Assembly: GCF_046254955.1 (NCBI RefSeq)
Contig: NZ_JBJXRG010000001.1
Coordinates: 806,001 to 870,000, forward strand
DNA: 64,000 nucleotides
Source: Qipengyuania_C sp046254955
GTDB lineage: Bacteria > Pseudomonadota > Alphaproteobacteria > Sphingomonadales > Sphingomonadaceae
Direction: 5' to 3'
Positions 41,710-50,513 of this stretch are shown here, piece by piece. Every line of letters begins with the position of its first letter. Within the stretch, counting starts at the first letter, position 1. The position numbers were made by a program, and so were the translations under genes. The notes beneath the pieces were generated by a model. The model had not been told where the DNA came from, made no database searches, and worked only from the letters and a program-made list of their open reading frames with translations.

Positions 41710-42688
41710 CCGCCACCTCCAGCACGATCTTCCCGATGTGATCGCCCGCCTCCATCCGCGCGTGGGCGGCGCTGACTTCGGCCAGCGGGAAAGTCTGGTC
41801 CATCACGGGGAGAATCTCGCCCTTTTCGATCAAGGGCCAGGCGACTTGCGCGATCTCATCCGCCAGCGCCGCCTTGAACGCATCGGAACGAGGACGCAAA
41901 GTCGAGCCGGTCAAAGTGTAGCGACGGCTCATCACCACCGCCATGTTGATCTCAGCCTGCATGCCGCCAAGCACTGCAATCGTGACGTGGCGGCCGCTTT
42001 CGGCCATGCACTTGAGGTTGCGCGCGACGTAATCGCCCGAGACCATGTCGAGCACGACTTCAACGCCCTTGCCTGCAGTGATCTTGCCGACTTCCTCAAC
42101 GAAATCCTGGCGTTTGTAGTTGATCGCATGATCGGCGCCAACTTCGCGCGCTGCTTCGCATTTTGCGTCATCGCCGCAGGTGACAATCACATCGAGGCCG
42201 AATGCCTTGGCGAGCATGATGGCCATCGTCCCGATCCCGGAAGTACCGCCATGCACCAGCAGCGTCTCTCCATCGGCTGCCAAGCCGCGCTCAAAAACAT
42301 TGTGCCACACGGTGAAAAGCGTTTCCGGCAGCGCCGCCGCTTCGGCCATCGACAGGCCTGAAGGTACCGGCAGGCAGTGGCGGAAATGGGCGAGACAATA
42401 TTCGGCATAACCTCCGCCCGAAACCAACGCGCAGACCCTTTGCCCCATCAGCGCCTGCGGCGAGCCATCACCCAGCGCAATGACTTCGCCAGAAACTTCC
42501 AGTCCCGGGATCGGCGAAGCACCGGGAGGCGGCGGGTAGAAGCCTTGCCGCTGGATAACATCGGGCCGGTTGACCCCCGCATGGCTCACGCGGATCAAGA
42601 CCTGGTCGGTGCCGGGTTCAGGGATAGCGAGCTCTTCCGCGCGGAAAACATCGGGTCCGCCGGGCTCGTCAAAACCCATCGCAGTCAT
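41702..42688 (-). CDS. NAD(P)H-quinone oxidoreductase (zinc-independent MDR family, QOR-like)
   Basis: A 328-residue medium-chain reductase: N-terminal GroES-like domain (AHAGVNRPDVIQRQGFYPPP; IPGLEVSGEVIALG) and Rossmann domain (LLVHGGTSGIGTMAIMLAKAF, with GxxGxG-type loop; VVLDMVSGDYVARNLKCM). It lacks the zinc ligands of alcohol dehydrogenases and resembles PIG3/QOR enzymes reducing quinones. The start at 42688 is where the family fold begins; a frame extending to 42979 overlaps the DUF1192 gene on the other strand and is not coding-like. A TTG at 42700 is possible. Same operon as the GST. Confidence 0.88.
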   Translation of the reverse strand: MTAMGFDEPGGPDVFRAEELAIPEPGTDQVLIRVSHAGVNRPDVIQRQGFYPPPPGASPIPGLEVSGEVIALGDGSPQALMGQRVCALVSGGGYAEYCLAHFRHCLPVPSGLSMAEAAALPETLFTVWHNVFERGLAADGETLLVHGGTSGIGTMAIMLAKAFGLDVIVTCGDDAKCEAAREVGADHAINYKRQDFVEEVGKITAGKGVEVVLDMVSGDYVARNLKCMAESGRHVTIAVLGGMQAEINMAVVMSRRYTLTGSTLRPRSDAFKAALADEIAQVAWPLIEKGEILPVMDQTFPLAEVSAAHARMEAGDHIGKIVLEVAGD

Positions 42689-42841
42689 TGTCTTGGTCAA
42701 GGTCTCGGCTGTATCCACCTGCGTATGGCTCCTAAGGTTGGCCGTCTTTTGTGGCTCGGGAGCGACATTTGCCCCATAATTCCCATCGATTAGCCCTCCC
42801 TCCCATTGACAGCAAGCGCCCCGCGTGGCGATCTTGCGTCT

Positions 42842-43045
42842 ATGGACGACGACCTTCCCCGTCCGAAAGGCGATGCTGCCAGTAAATTGGCGGGAGAAGA
42901 TCTGTCGCCCTACTCGGTGGACGAACTGGACGAACGCGTGGCAATGCTTAAGGCGGAGATTGCGCGGGTCGAGGCTCACAGGGACAAATCAGCGGCGCAT
43001 CGCGCTGCTGCCGATGCACTATTTGGCAGGAAATCGAGCTCATGA
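42842..43045 (+). CDS. DUF1192 family protein
   Basis: A 67-residue protein starting MDDDLPRPK, with the conserved core LSPYSVDELDERVAMLKAEI and a coiled-coil helix containing EAHRDKSAAHRAAADALFG. The family is a small, acidic-to-basic helical protein found widely in alphaproteobacteria; function unknown. The ATG at 42842 is the usual start; an in-frame start at 42806 would add 12 residues. Divergent from the quinone oxidoreductase gene. Confidence 0.88.
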   Translation: MDDDLPRPKGDAASKLAGEDLSPYSVDELDERVAMLKAEIARVEAHRDKSAAHRAAADALFGRKSSS

Positions 43046-43204
43046 CGTCGTGCCGCCTCTCGAAAACCCGCGGCGGCATCCCATATTACGGTGAGGTTGG
43101 CGAAGCGAAAACATCGCAGCCGCTTACACTTTCAACCTCTCACGCCGTCCGGCGCAAAGAGATTATTCATACCTTCAGCCCTATGATCGGGACGAGACCA
43201 GACC

Positions 43205-45619
43205 ATGCCTAGTTTTGCGCAAAACCTCGAGAAAACGCTCCACGCTGCCCTCGCAGATGCAGCCGAGCGGCGGCATGAATATGCCACGCTTGAGCATTTG
43301 CTGCTTGCCCTCACCGATGACGAGGATGCCGCCCAGGTGATGGGTGCTTGCGGGGTGGACCTCGCTGAATTGGCCGAGGCTGTGAAGCAGTACTTGGCGC
43401 AAGAATATCAATCACTTAAGACCGATGAAGAGGCCGATCCACAGCCAACCGCCGGATTCCAGCGCGTCATCCAGCGCGCGATCCTGCATGTCCAATCTTC
43501 AGGCAAAGACACCGTGACCGGTGCCAATGTGCTCGTGGCATTGTTCTCCGAGCGCGATTCCTATGCGGTCTACTTCCTCCAGCAGCAGGATATGAGCCGA
43601 CTCGATGCGGTGAGCTTCATCAGCCACGGCATTGGCAAGGGCGGCCGCCAACTCGAAAGCCGTTCGCCGCAGGGTGCAGAGGAGGCCCAGCAAGGCGACG
43701 AGAAGCAGGGCGAAGCAGGCGGGAAAAAAGAGACCGCGCTCGACCAGTTTACGGTCAATCTCAATGCCAAGGCGCAGGCCGGCAAGGTCGATCCGCTGAT
43801 CGGCCGCGGGCCGGAAGTGGATCGTACAATCCAGATTCTGTGCCGCCGCTCGAAGAACAATCCGCTCTATGTCGGCGATCCGGGTGTGGGCAAGACCGCA
43901 ATAGCCGAGGGTCTGGCGCGCAAGATTGTCGAAGGCGATGTGCCGGAAGTGCTGACCGATGCGGTCATCTATTCGCTCGACATGGGCGCACTGCTAGCAG
44001 GAACGCGCTATCGCGGCGATTTCGAGGAACGCCTCAAGCAGGTCGTATCCGAACTTGAGAAGATGCCGGATGCCGTTCTTTTCATTGATGAAATCCACAC
44101 CGTGATCGGTGCGGGAGCGACCAGCGGGGGCGCCATGGATGCTTCCAACCTGCTGAAGCCCGCGCTTTCCGGCGGGACGATCCGCTGCATTGGCTCGACC
44201 ACTTACAAGGAATTTCGCAACCACTTCGAAAAGGATCGCGCGCTGCTGCGGCGGTTCCAGAAGATCGATATCGTCGAACCGACAATCGAGGACACGATCA
44301 AGATCCTAAAGGGCCTGCGCTCGGCTTTCGAAGAGCACCACAAGGTCAAGTACACACCCGACGCGATCAAGACCGCGGTTGAATTGTCGAGCCGCTACAT
44401 CAATGACCGCAAGCTGCCCGACAAGGCGATCGACGTGATCGACGAGGTGGGCGCGATGCAAATGCTGGTGCCGCCCAGCCGTCGCCGCAAGAAGATCACT
44501 TCCAAGGAAATCGAGGCAGTGATCGCGACCATGGCGCGAATCCCACCCAAATCGGTCAGCAAAGACGACAAAAAGGCGCTCGAGAAGCTCGACCGCGACC
44601 TGAAGCACGTTGTTTTCGGCCAGGACGAGGCAATTCACCGTCTGGCGACCGCCATGAAGCTGTCGCGCGCGGGCCTACGCGATCCGGACAAGCCGATCGG
44701 CTCGTTCCTGTTCTCGGGCCCCACCGGTGTCGGCAAGACCGAAGTGGCGCGCCAACTTGCTTCAATCATGGGAATCGAACTCAAGCGCTTCGACATGTCT
44801 GAATATATGGAGCGCCACAGCGTTTCGCGCCTTATCGGCGCCCCTCCGGGCTATGTTGGTTACGATCAGGGCGGACTTTTAACCGATGCGGTTGATCAGA
44901 ACCCGCATTGTGTGCTGCTACTCGACGAAATCGAGAAAGCCCACCCGGACCTGTTCAATATCCTGCTCCAGGTTATGGATAATGGCCGCCTGACCGATCA
45001 TCACGGCAAGACGGTCGATTTCCGCAACGTGGTGCTGATCATGACTACCAATGCCGGCGCAGCGCAGATGGCGACGCAAGGCATCGGCTTTGGCGACGTG
45101 TCGAAGGAAGATGCGGGTGAAGAGGCCGTGAAGAAGATGTTCACGCCCGAATTCCGCAACCGGCTCGATGCCATCGTGCCTTTCGCTTATCTCGGGAAGA
45201 GCACCGTTGCCCGCGTGGTCGACAAGTTCATCCTCGAGCTCGAGCTCCAGCTGGCTGACCAGAACGTTCATATCCAGTTCGACAGCGATGCGCGCAAATG
45301 GCTGGCCGATAAAGGCTATGACAAGCTCTACGGCGCACGTCCGATGGGCCGATTGCTGCAGGAGAAGATCAAGCAACCGCTCGCTGAGGAGCTTTTGTTC
45401 GGCAAGCTCGTCGATGGCGGCGAGGTTCACGTCAGCGTGAAGGACGGCAAACCGGCGTTCGAGCTAACGCCCGCTCCGCCCAAGGCAAAGGCCAAGCGCA
45501 AGCCTCCGGCCAAGAAGAAGCCGACCGCAAAGAAGGCCGCACCCAAGAAGGCATCTCCGAAATCTGCCCCTGAGTCAGATGCGGGTGAAACCACGGGCAG
45601 CAAAGACAGCAAAAGCTAG
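43205..45619 (+). CDS. clpA: ATP-dependent Clp protease ATP-binding subunit ClpA with lysine-rich C-terminal tail
   Basis: Hexameric AAA+ unfoldase that feeds ClpP. The 804-residue protein has the ClpA N-domain repeats (LEHLLLALTDDEDA; VLVALFSERDSYAVYFLQQ), NBD1 with Walker A GDPGVGKTAIAEG and Walker B VLFIDEIHTVIGAG, and NBD2 with GPTGVGKTEVARQ, LLLDEIEKAHPD and the Arg finger region near FRNRLDAIVPF. The ClpP-binding loop region with MATQGIGFGD is also present. The last 50 residues (about 755-804) are rich in Lys, Ala and Pro and resemble histone H1-like tails, which E. coli ClpA lacks. No clpS lies next to it in this window. Confidence 0.95.
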   Translation: MPSFAQNLEKTLHAALADAAERRHEYATLEHLLLALTDDEDAAQVMGACGVDLAELAEAVKQYLAQEYQSLKTDEEADPQPTAGFQRVIQRAILHVQSSGKDTVTGANVLVALFSERDSYAVYFLQQQDMSRLDAVSFISHGIGKGGRQLESRSPQGAEEAQQGDEKQGEAGGKKETALDQFTVNLNAKAQAGKVDPLIGRGPEVDRTIQILCRRSKNNPLYVGDPGVGKTAIAEGLARKIVEGDVPEVLTDAVIYSLDMGALLAGTRYRGDFEERLKQVVSELEKMPDAVLFIDEIHTVIGAGATSGGAMDASNLLKPALSGGTIRCIGSTTYKEFRNHFEKDRALLRRFQKIDIVEPTIEDTIKILKGLRSAFEEHHKVKYTPDAIKTAVELSSRYINDRKLPDKAIDVIDEVGAMQMLVPPSRRRKKITSKEIEAVIATMARIPPKSVSKDDKKALEKLDRDLKHVVFGQDEAIHRLATAMKLSRAGLRDPDKPIGSFLFSGPTGVGKTEVARQLASIMGIELKRFDMSEYMERHSVSRLIGAPPGYVGYDQGGLLTDAVDQNPHCVLLLDEIEKAHPDLFNILLQVMDNGRLTDHHGKTVDFRNVVLIMTTNAGAAQMATQGIGFGDVSKEDAGEEAVKKMFTPEFRNRLDAIVPFAYLGKSTVARVVDKFILELELQLADQNVHIQFDSDARKWLADKGYDKLYGARPMGRLLQEKIKQPLAEELLFGKLVDGGEVHVSVKDGKPAFELTPAPPKAKAKRKPPAKKKPTAKKAAPKKASPKSAPESDAGETTGSKDSKS

Positions 45620-45643
45620 CGGCTGAGGCTATGAGATTGATTT

Positions 45644-45676
45644 GGGGTGCGGGCGGGAAAGCTTCGCGCCCCTTTT
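45644..45676 (+). terminator. Rho-independent terminator after clpA
   Basis: GGGGTGCG (45644-45651) can pair with CGCGCCCC (45665-45672), including one G-U, around a 13-nt loop, followed by TTTT. It starts 25 nt after the clpA stop and ends 14 nt before the exonuclease start. Confidence 0.65.
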
Positions 45677-45689
45677 CGTTGGGTAGGAT

Positions 45690-46721
45690 ATGCCTGCGCC
45701 GTTTTCCTGGATAAAACCCGAAGCACATGGGATCTATGTCGCGCCAGCGGATTGCTGGGTCGACCCCTCACAAGCGGTTGACAAGGCGCTTGTCACCCAT
45801 GGGCATGCCGATCATGCTCGCGGCGGTCATGGCGAGACGGTCGCCACACCTGAAACGCTCGCCATTATGGAACTGCGGTATCGCACCGGCGCGCAGGATG
45901 ACGCCGGGCAGATCCCGCACAAGGCTGCGACGGTCGAATACGGCGAGACCATACGCCTCAAAGGCGGGGTCGATGCCACGTATATTCCTGCCGGCCATGT
46001 ACTCGGTAGTGCGCAGATCCTGCTTGAGCATGCCGGCGAGCGCGTGATCGTGACCGGCGATTACAAACGCCGCGCCGACCCGACCTGCCCGCCATTCGAA
46101 GTCACGCCCTGCGATATCTTCATAACCGAAGCGACGTTCGGCCTCCCGCTGTTCGCCCATCCGCCAATCGCGGACGAAATGGCCAAGCTGCTGGCGCGCC
46201 TTGCAGCGCATCCTGATCGCTGCATGCTGATCGGCGCCTACGCCCTGGGAAAAGCGCAGCGGGTGATCACCGAACTTCGCGCAGCCGGGCATCATGATCC
46301 GATCTATCTGCATGGCGCACTGGAGAGAATGTGCCGGCTCTATGAAGAGCACGGCGTGGACCTTGGCGGACTGCGACTCGTCTCAGATCATTCCAAGGAC
46401 GATATGCGCGGGTCTATCGTCATTTGCCCGCCATCTGCCCTCAATGACCGGTGGTCTCGCCGCCTGCCCGAACCAGTTACCGCCATGGCGAGCGGGTGGA
46501 TGCGCGTGCGCCAGCGTGCCCGCCAACGCAATGTAGAGCTGCCGCTGGTAATCTCGGACCATGCCGACTGGAATGAACTGACTCGCACGATCGAGGAGGT
46601 CGACGCGGCAGAAAACTGGATCACCCATGGCCGCGAAGACGCGTTGCTGCGCTGGTGCCAACTCCATCAGCGCCGCGCCCGCGCGCTCGCACTGGTCGGC
46701 TATGATGATGAGGATGATTGA
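45690..46721 (+). CDS. Ligase-associated MBL-fold DNA exonuclease
   Basis: Beta-CASP metallo-beta-lactamase protein of 343 residues that occurs next to ATP-dependent DNA ligases. Motifs: LVTHGHADHARGGHG (HxHxDH), YIPAGHVLGSAQILLEH, VTGDYKRRADPTCPPFEV, and LPLVISDHADWNELTRTI with the C-terminal His. The family is thought to trim DNA ends before ligation. The ATG follows GGTAGGAT. It ends 3 nt before the ligase gene. Confidence 0.92.
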   Translation: MPAPFSWIKPEAHGIYVAPADCWVDPSQAVDKALVTHGHADHARGGHGETVATPETLAIMELRYRTGAQDDAGQIPHKAATVEYGETIRLKGGVDATYIPAGHVLGSAQILLEHAGERVIVTGDYKRRADPTCPPFEVTPCDIFITEATFGLPLFAHPPIADEMAKLLARLAAHPDRCMLIGAYALGKAQRVITELRAAGHHDPIYLHGALERMCRLYEEHGVDLGGLRLVSDHSKDDMRGSIVICPPSALNDRWSRRLPEPVTAMASGWMRVRQRARQRNVELPLVISDHADWNELTRTIEEVDAAENWITHGREDALLRWCQLHQRRARALALVGYDDEDD

Positions 46722-46724
46722 GGC

Positions 46725-48317
46725 GTGGAGGAGTTCGCCGCCCTCATCGATGCGCTGGTCTACACCCGTAGCCGCAACGAGAAGCTACGGCTGATCGCGG
46801 AGTATCTGCGCGGCATGCCTGATCCCGATCGCGGATGGGCCATGGCAGCGCTCACTGGCGGGCTTGATTTCCCTGCGGTGAAGAGCTCGACCATCCGCAA
46901 CTTGATGCATGAGCGGATCGACCCGGTGCTATGGAGTCTAAGCCGCGATTTCGTCGGCGATACGGCAGAAACCGCCAGCCTGTTATGGCCCGCACCCGAT
47001 GCCCCCCCTTCACCGCCAAGCGTGTCCGATGCGGTCGAAGCCCTACAGGGCATGACGCGAAGCACAGTCATGTCCGAGCTTCCGCAGCTGCTTGACCGGC
47101 TCGACGCAAGTGGTCGCTATGCGCTGATCAAGATGGCGACCGGCGCGATGCGGATCGGGATTTCCGCCCGCCTGGCAAAGACCGCGTTTGCACAAGCTTT
47201 CGAAGTCTCGGTCGATCTGGTGGAGGAGTATTGGCACGCGCTCAGCGCTCCTTATGCCGAATTGTTCGCCTGGGCGGCAGATGGGTCCGATCCACCCGAT
47301 GTCGACAATATGCCCACCTTCCGCCCCTTCATGCTGGCACATCCGTTGGAGCACACAGTGGTCGATCTCGCAGACTACGCCGCCGAATGGAAATGGGACG
47401 GTATCCGTGTGCAGCTGGTGCGCGCAGGAAGCGAGACACGGCTTTATTCACGCTCAGGCGATGACATTTCACACAGCTTTCCGGAATTGCTCGATGCTCT
47501 GCCAATGGACGGCGTGCTCGATGGAGAGCTTCTTGTGCGCGGTTCGGCGCAGGGAGGTGAAACAGGCGGGGCGGCCAGCTTCAATGCCCTGCAACAGCGC
47601 CTTGGCCGCAAGACCGTGTCGAAGAAGATGCGCACTGAATCTCCCGCTTTCGTGAGGCTCTACGATCTTCTGATCCTCGAAGGAGAGGATTTGCGCGAGC
47701 GGGCCTGGTCGCAGCGGCGCGAGCGGCTCGAAGCGCTAATGCCGCGTTTGCCGGAGAGCCACTTCGACCTCAGCGCGATCGTAGAAGCGCGCGATTTCGC
47801 CCATCTGGCGCAGATTCGCGAAGGTGCCCGCGAAGATGCGATCGAAGGGCTTATGCTCAAGCGCAAGGAGAGCGCATATGTCGCGGGACGTAAGACGGGG
47901 CTCTGGTACAAATGGAAGCGTGATCCGCTGCTGATCGACTGCGTGTTGATGTATGCTCAGCGCGGCTCGGGAAAGCGCAGTTCGTTCTATTCCGATTACA
48001 CGTTCGGCTGTTGGGATGGCGATCCCGATCAAGGGGCAGACCTGCTGCCTGTCGGCAAGGCGTATTCCGGGTTCACCGATGAGGAACTCAAAAAACTCGA
48101 CAGGCATGTGCGGCAAAATACCGTCAATCGTTTCGGGCCCGTACGCGAGACTGACAAGAGCTTGGTCTTCGAAGTCGCTTTCGATTCGGTGCATGAAAGC
48201 AAGCGTCACAAATCGGGCCTTGCCATGCGTTTTCCGCGCATCCACCGAATTCGCTGGGACAAGCCGCCGCACGAGGCGGACCGGATAGTAGCACTTCAGT
48301 CGCTTATTAGGGATTGA
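46725..48317 (+). CDS. ATP-dependent DNA ligase (ligase-associated cluster type)
   Basis: A 530-residue ligase. The nucleotidyltransferase motif I is EWKWDGIRVQL with the lysine that is adenylated; ELLVRG and EGLMLKRKESAYVAGRKTGL and WYKWKRDPLLID represent motifs III to V. An N-terminal DNA-binding domain of about 200 residues precedes it (TRSTVMSELPQLLDRLDASG; KMATGAMRIGISARLAKTA). It starts with GTG 3 nt after the exonuclease stop, so the pair is co-transcribed. The DEXH helicase and phosphoesterase that often accompany this pair are not seen next to it. Probably a repair ligase beside the NAD-dependent LigA, which is not in this window. Confidence 0.93.
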   Translation: MEEFAALIDALVYTRSRNEKLRLIAEYLRGMPDPDRGWAMAALTGGLDFPAVKSSTIRNLMHERIDPVLWSLSRDFVGDTAETASLLWPAPDAPPSPPSVSDAVEALQGMTRSTVMSELPQLLDRLDASGRYALIKMATGAMRIGISARLAKTAFAQAFEVSVDLVEEYWHALSAPYAELFAWAADGSDPPDVDNMPTFRPFMLAHPLEHTVVDLADYAAEWKWDGIRVQLVRAGSETRLYSRSGDDISHSFPELLDALPMDGVLDGELLVRGSAQGGETGGAASFNALQQRLGRKTVSKKMRTESPAFVRLYDLLILEGEDLRERAWSQRRERLEALMPRLPESHFDLSAIVEARDFAHLAQIREGAREDAIEGLMLKRKESAYVAGRKTGLWYKWKRDPLLIDCVLMYAQRGSGKRSSFYSDYTFGCWDGDPDQGADLLPVGKAYSGFTDEELKKLDRHVRQNTVNRFGPVRETDKSLVFEVAFDSVHESKRHKSGLAMRFPRIHRIRWDKPPHEADRIVALQSLIRD

Positions 48318-48364
48318 CGGGTGATGCACTGCCATTAAGTTGCAAATCGCAACTGGAGAATTTT

Positions 48365-48877
48365 ATGACCCTCAAGGACACAATCGTAAGCGTTCATCGC
48401 AATATGCTCGGCACCCTCGACGGCCTTCTGGCCAAGGCGGAAGGCGACCCGCGCGGTGACGCGTTGCTAGCATCACGCCTTGCCGATGATATGCACCCGT
48501 TGGCAACGCAGGTGCGCTTTCTATGCAACATGCCGGGCGAAGCGATGGCCCGCCTGATCGGTATCGAGTTTACGTCATCGGACGATGATCCTGCGACGCT
48601 GTCCGATGCGCGAAAGCGGGTTACAGCGACACTTGGCCATATCGAAGAATGGTCTCGGCAGGATTTCCTGGCCGAAGATACAGCGGTCGATCTCAGCCTG
48701 CCCAATGGTATGGCTTTCGACCTGACGGCAGCTGAGTATGTGCGCGATTGGGCAGTCCCGCAGTATTATTTCCACGCCGCCACTACCTATGCGATCCTGC
48801 GCAAGGAGGGGCTGGAGATCGGCAAGGCGGATTTTGTTGGCTACATGTTTGGCTACCTGCGGCAGCCTGCCGCGTAG
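48365..48877 (+). CDS. DUF1993 family protein
   Basis: A 170-residue protein of the DUF1993 family, a DinB-like four-helix fold. Recognisable are MTLKDTIVSVHRNMLGTLDG, DDMHPLATQVRFLCNMPGEA, and VPQYYFHAATTYAILRKEG. The start at 48365 has GGAG seven bases upstream; the frame to 48314 overlaps the ligase. No catalytic role is known. It converges on the carbonic anhydrase gene with a 3-nt gap. Confidence 0.85.
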   Translation: MTLKDTIVSVHRNMLGTLDGLLAKAEGDPRGDALLASRLADDMHPLATQVRFLCNMPGEAMARLIGIEFTSSDDDPATLSDARKRVTATLGHIEEWSRQDFLAEDTAVDLSLPNGMAFDLTAAEYVRDWAVPQYYFHAATTYAILRKEGLEIGKADFVGYMFGYLRQPAA

Positions 48878-48880
48878 AAG

Positions 48881-49453
48881 CTAGCTTTTCTGCACATTGC
48901 CGATCGCTGCTGCATGATGCTTCGCATTCTCGGTGTAATGCACCACGCCCATGCGCATCCCCGCAACGGCTCCATCGGTCAGATCTTTGAGCTTCTTGGC
49001 CGGACGGCCTGCCCATAGCTCGCGTTCGCCCATGACCTTACCTTCGGTGAGCATTGCTCCCGCAGCAAGCATTGCGTCGCTCGCTATCACGGCTTTGTTC
49101 ATGGCAATGGCGCCCAGCCCGACAAAGCCGCGATGATGGATCGTGCAGCCGTGGACCATCGCCATATGTCCGATCAGGACATCGTCACCGATCACAAGCG
49201 GCGATCCGTCCTCATCGCCGGGGCGGGGCGGATCGCAATGAAGGATGCTGCCATCCTGCACGTTGGAGCGCTCGCCAATGCGGATCGTGAAAACATCGGC
49301 GCGCAGAACGCAATTGTACCAGATCGAACTCTCGGCCCCGATCTCGACATCGCCGATGATCGTGCAGCCGGGCGCGATGAAGGCGCTTTCGTGAATTTTC
49401 GGAGTCTTTCCGTGGATCGGGATAATGTTCACACCGGGGCGTTCAATCGTCAT
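48881..49453 (-). CDS. Gamma-class carbonic anhydrase-like acyltransferase-fold protein
   Basis: A 190-residue left-handed beta-helix protein. SSIWYNCVLRADVFTIRIGE with the conserved Arg-Ala-Asp, NVQDGSILHCD with the first His, and LIGHMAMVHGCTIH with the next two zinc His residues. The catalytic acidic residue of Cam is not obvious, so catalytic carbonic anhydrase activity is uncertain; many such proteins are annotated YrdA/PaaY-like. One nt separates it from the hemB stop. Confidence 0.88.
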   Translation of the reverse strand: MTIERPGVNIIPIHGKTPKIHESAFIAPGCTIIGDVEIGAESSIWYNCVLRADVFTIRIGERSNVQDGSILHCDPPRPGDEDGSPLVIGDDVLIGHMAMVHGCTIHHRGFVGLGAIAMNKAVIASDAMLAAGAMLTEGKVMGERELWAGRPAKKLKDLTDGAVAGMRMGVVHYTENAKHHAAAIGNVQKS

Positions 49454-49454
49454 T

Positions 49455-50450
49455 TCAGGCTCCCAGGAGCTTCGCCGCTAGCGGCGCATGATAGGTGAGG
49501 ATGCCGCTGCATCCGGCGCGCTTGAATGCCAGCAGCTTTTCCAGCAGCAGCGCATCGCGATCACCCACGCCTTCGCGCGCTCCAATCTCGATCAGCGCAT
49601 ATTCGCCGCTTACCTGGTAAGCGAACACCGGCACGCCGAAGCGCTCTTTGACCCGCCAGATCACGTCGAGATAGGCGAGGCCGGGCTTCACCATCACGCT
49701 GTCGGCGCCTTCGGCAATGTCCATTTCGACTTCCCGCAGCGCCTCGTCACCATTGGCCGGGTCCATCTGGTAGCTTTTCTTGTCGCCTTTCAGCAGCCCG
49801 CCCGAGCCGACTGCATCGCGGAACGGGCCGTAGAAGGCACTCGCATATTTCGCGGCGTAACTCATGATTTGCACATTGGCATGGCCGTCGCGTTCCAGCG
49901 CATTCCGGATCGCGCCGATACGGCCATCCATCATGTCTGACGGTGCAATGATATCGGCACCGGCGACAGCCTGGTTGATTGCTTGGCCAACAAGCACCTC
50001 TACCGTCGCATCATTGACCACGTAGCCGGCGCCATCGAGCAATCCGTCTTGCCCATGACTGGTATAGGGATCGAGCGCGACGTCGGTCAGCACGCCGATG
50101 TCTTCTCCGCAGGCATCCTTGATCGCCCTGATGGCGCGGCACATCAAGTTATCGGGATTGAGTGCTTCCTTGCCATCCTCGGAGCGCTTGTCGCTTTCGG
50201 TATTGGGGAACAAAGCAATGCAAGGAATACCCAGCCCTACCGCTTCTTTCGCCCGCTCGACAATCCCATCGACCGACCAGCGCGAAACACCTGGTAGCGA
50301 ACCGATCGGCTGCTCGACGTCCGTTCCCGCAGTCACGAACAGCGGCCAGATCAGATCCTGCGGCGTCATCACGGTTTCCCGGTGGAGCGAGCGGCTCCAG
50401 CCGGAAGCCCGCGTACGGCGCAAGCGAGTTGATGGGTATTGACCAGTCAT
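49455..50450 (-). CDS. hemB: Delta-aminolevulinic acid dehydratase (porphobilinogen synthase) HemB
   Basis: Condenses two 5-aminolevulinates into porphobilinogen for haem and chlorophyll synthesis. The 331-residue protein has RRTRASGWSRSLHRET, DVALDPYTSHGQDG (Asp where zinc enzymes have the Cys cluster, so Mg-dependent type), the Schiff-base lysines in SYAAKYASAFYGPF and MVKPGLAYLD, and the C-terminal loop GILTYHAP. Full length. Divergent spacing of 63 nt separates it from the M23 gene upstream on the same strand. Confidence 0.96.
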   Translation of the reverse strand: MTGQYPSTRLRRTRASGWSRSLHRETVMTPQDLIWPLFVTAGTDVEQPIGSLPGVSRWSVDGIVERAKEAVGLGIPCIALFPNTESDKRSEDGKEALNPDNLMCRAIRAIKDACGEDIGVLTDVALDPYTSHGQDGLLDGAGYVVNDATVEVLVGQAINQAVAGADIIAPSDMMDGRIGAIRNALERDGHANVQIMSYAAKYASAFYGPFRDAVGSGGLLKGDKKSYQMDPANGDEALREVEMDIAEGADSVMVKPGLAYLDVIWRVKERFGVPVFAYQVSGEYALIEIGAREGVGDRDALLLEKLLAFKRAGCSGILTYHAPLAAKLLGA

Positions 50451-50513
50451 TGCGCGGCCTGTTGCCGCAATCTGGCCGATTCCGCAATCATACTGGAGAT
50501 GTGTGCCGCCGCG

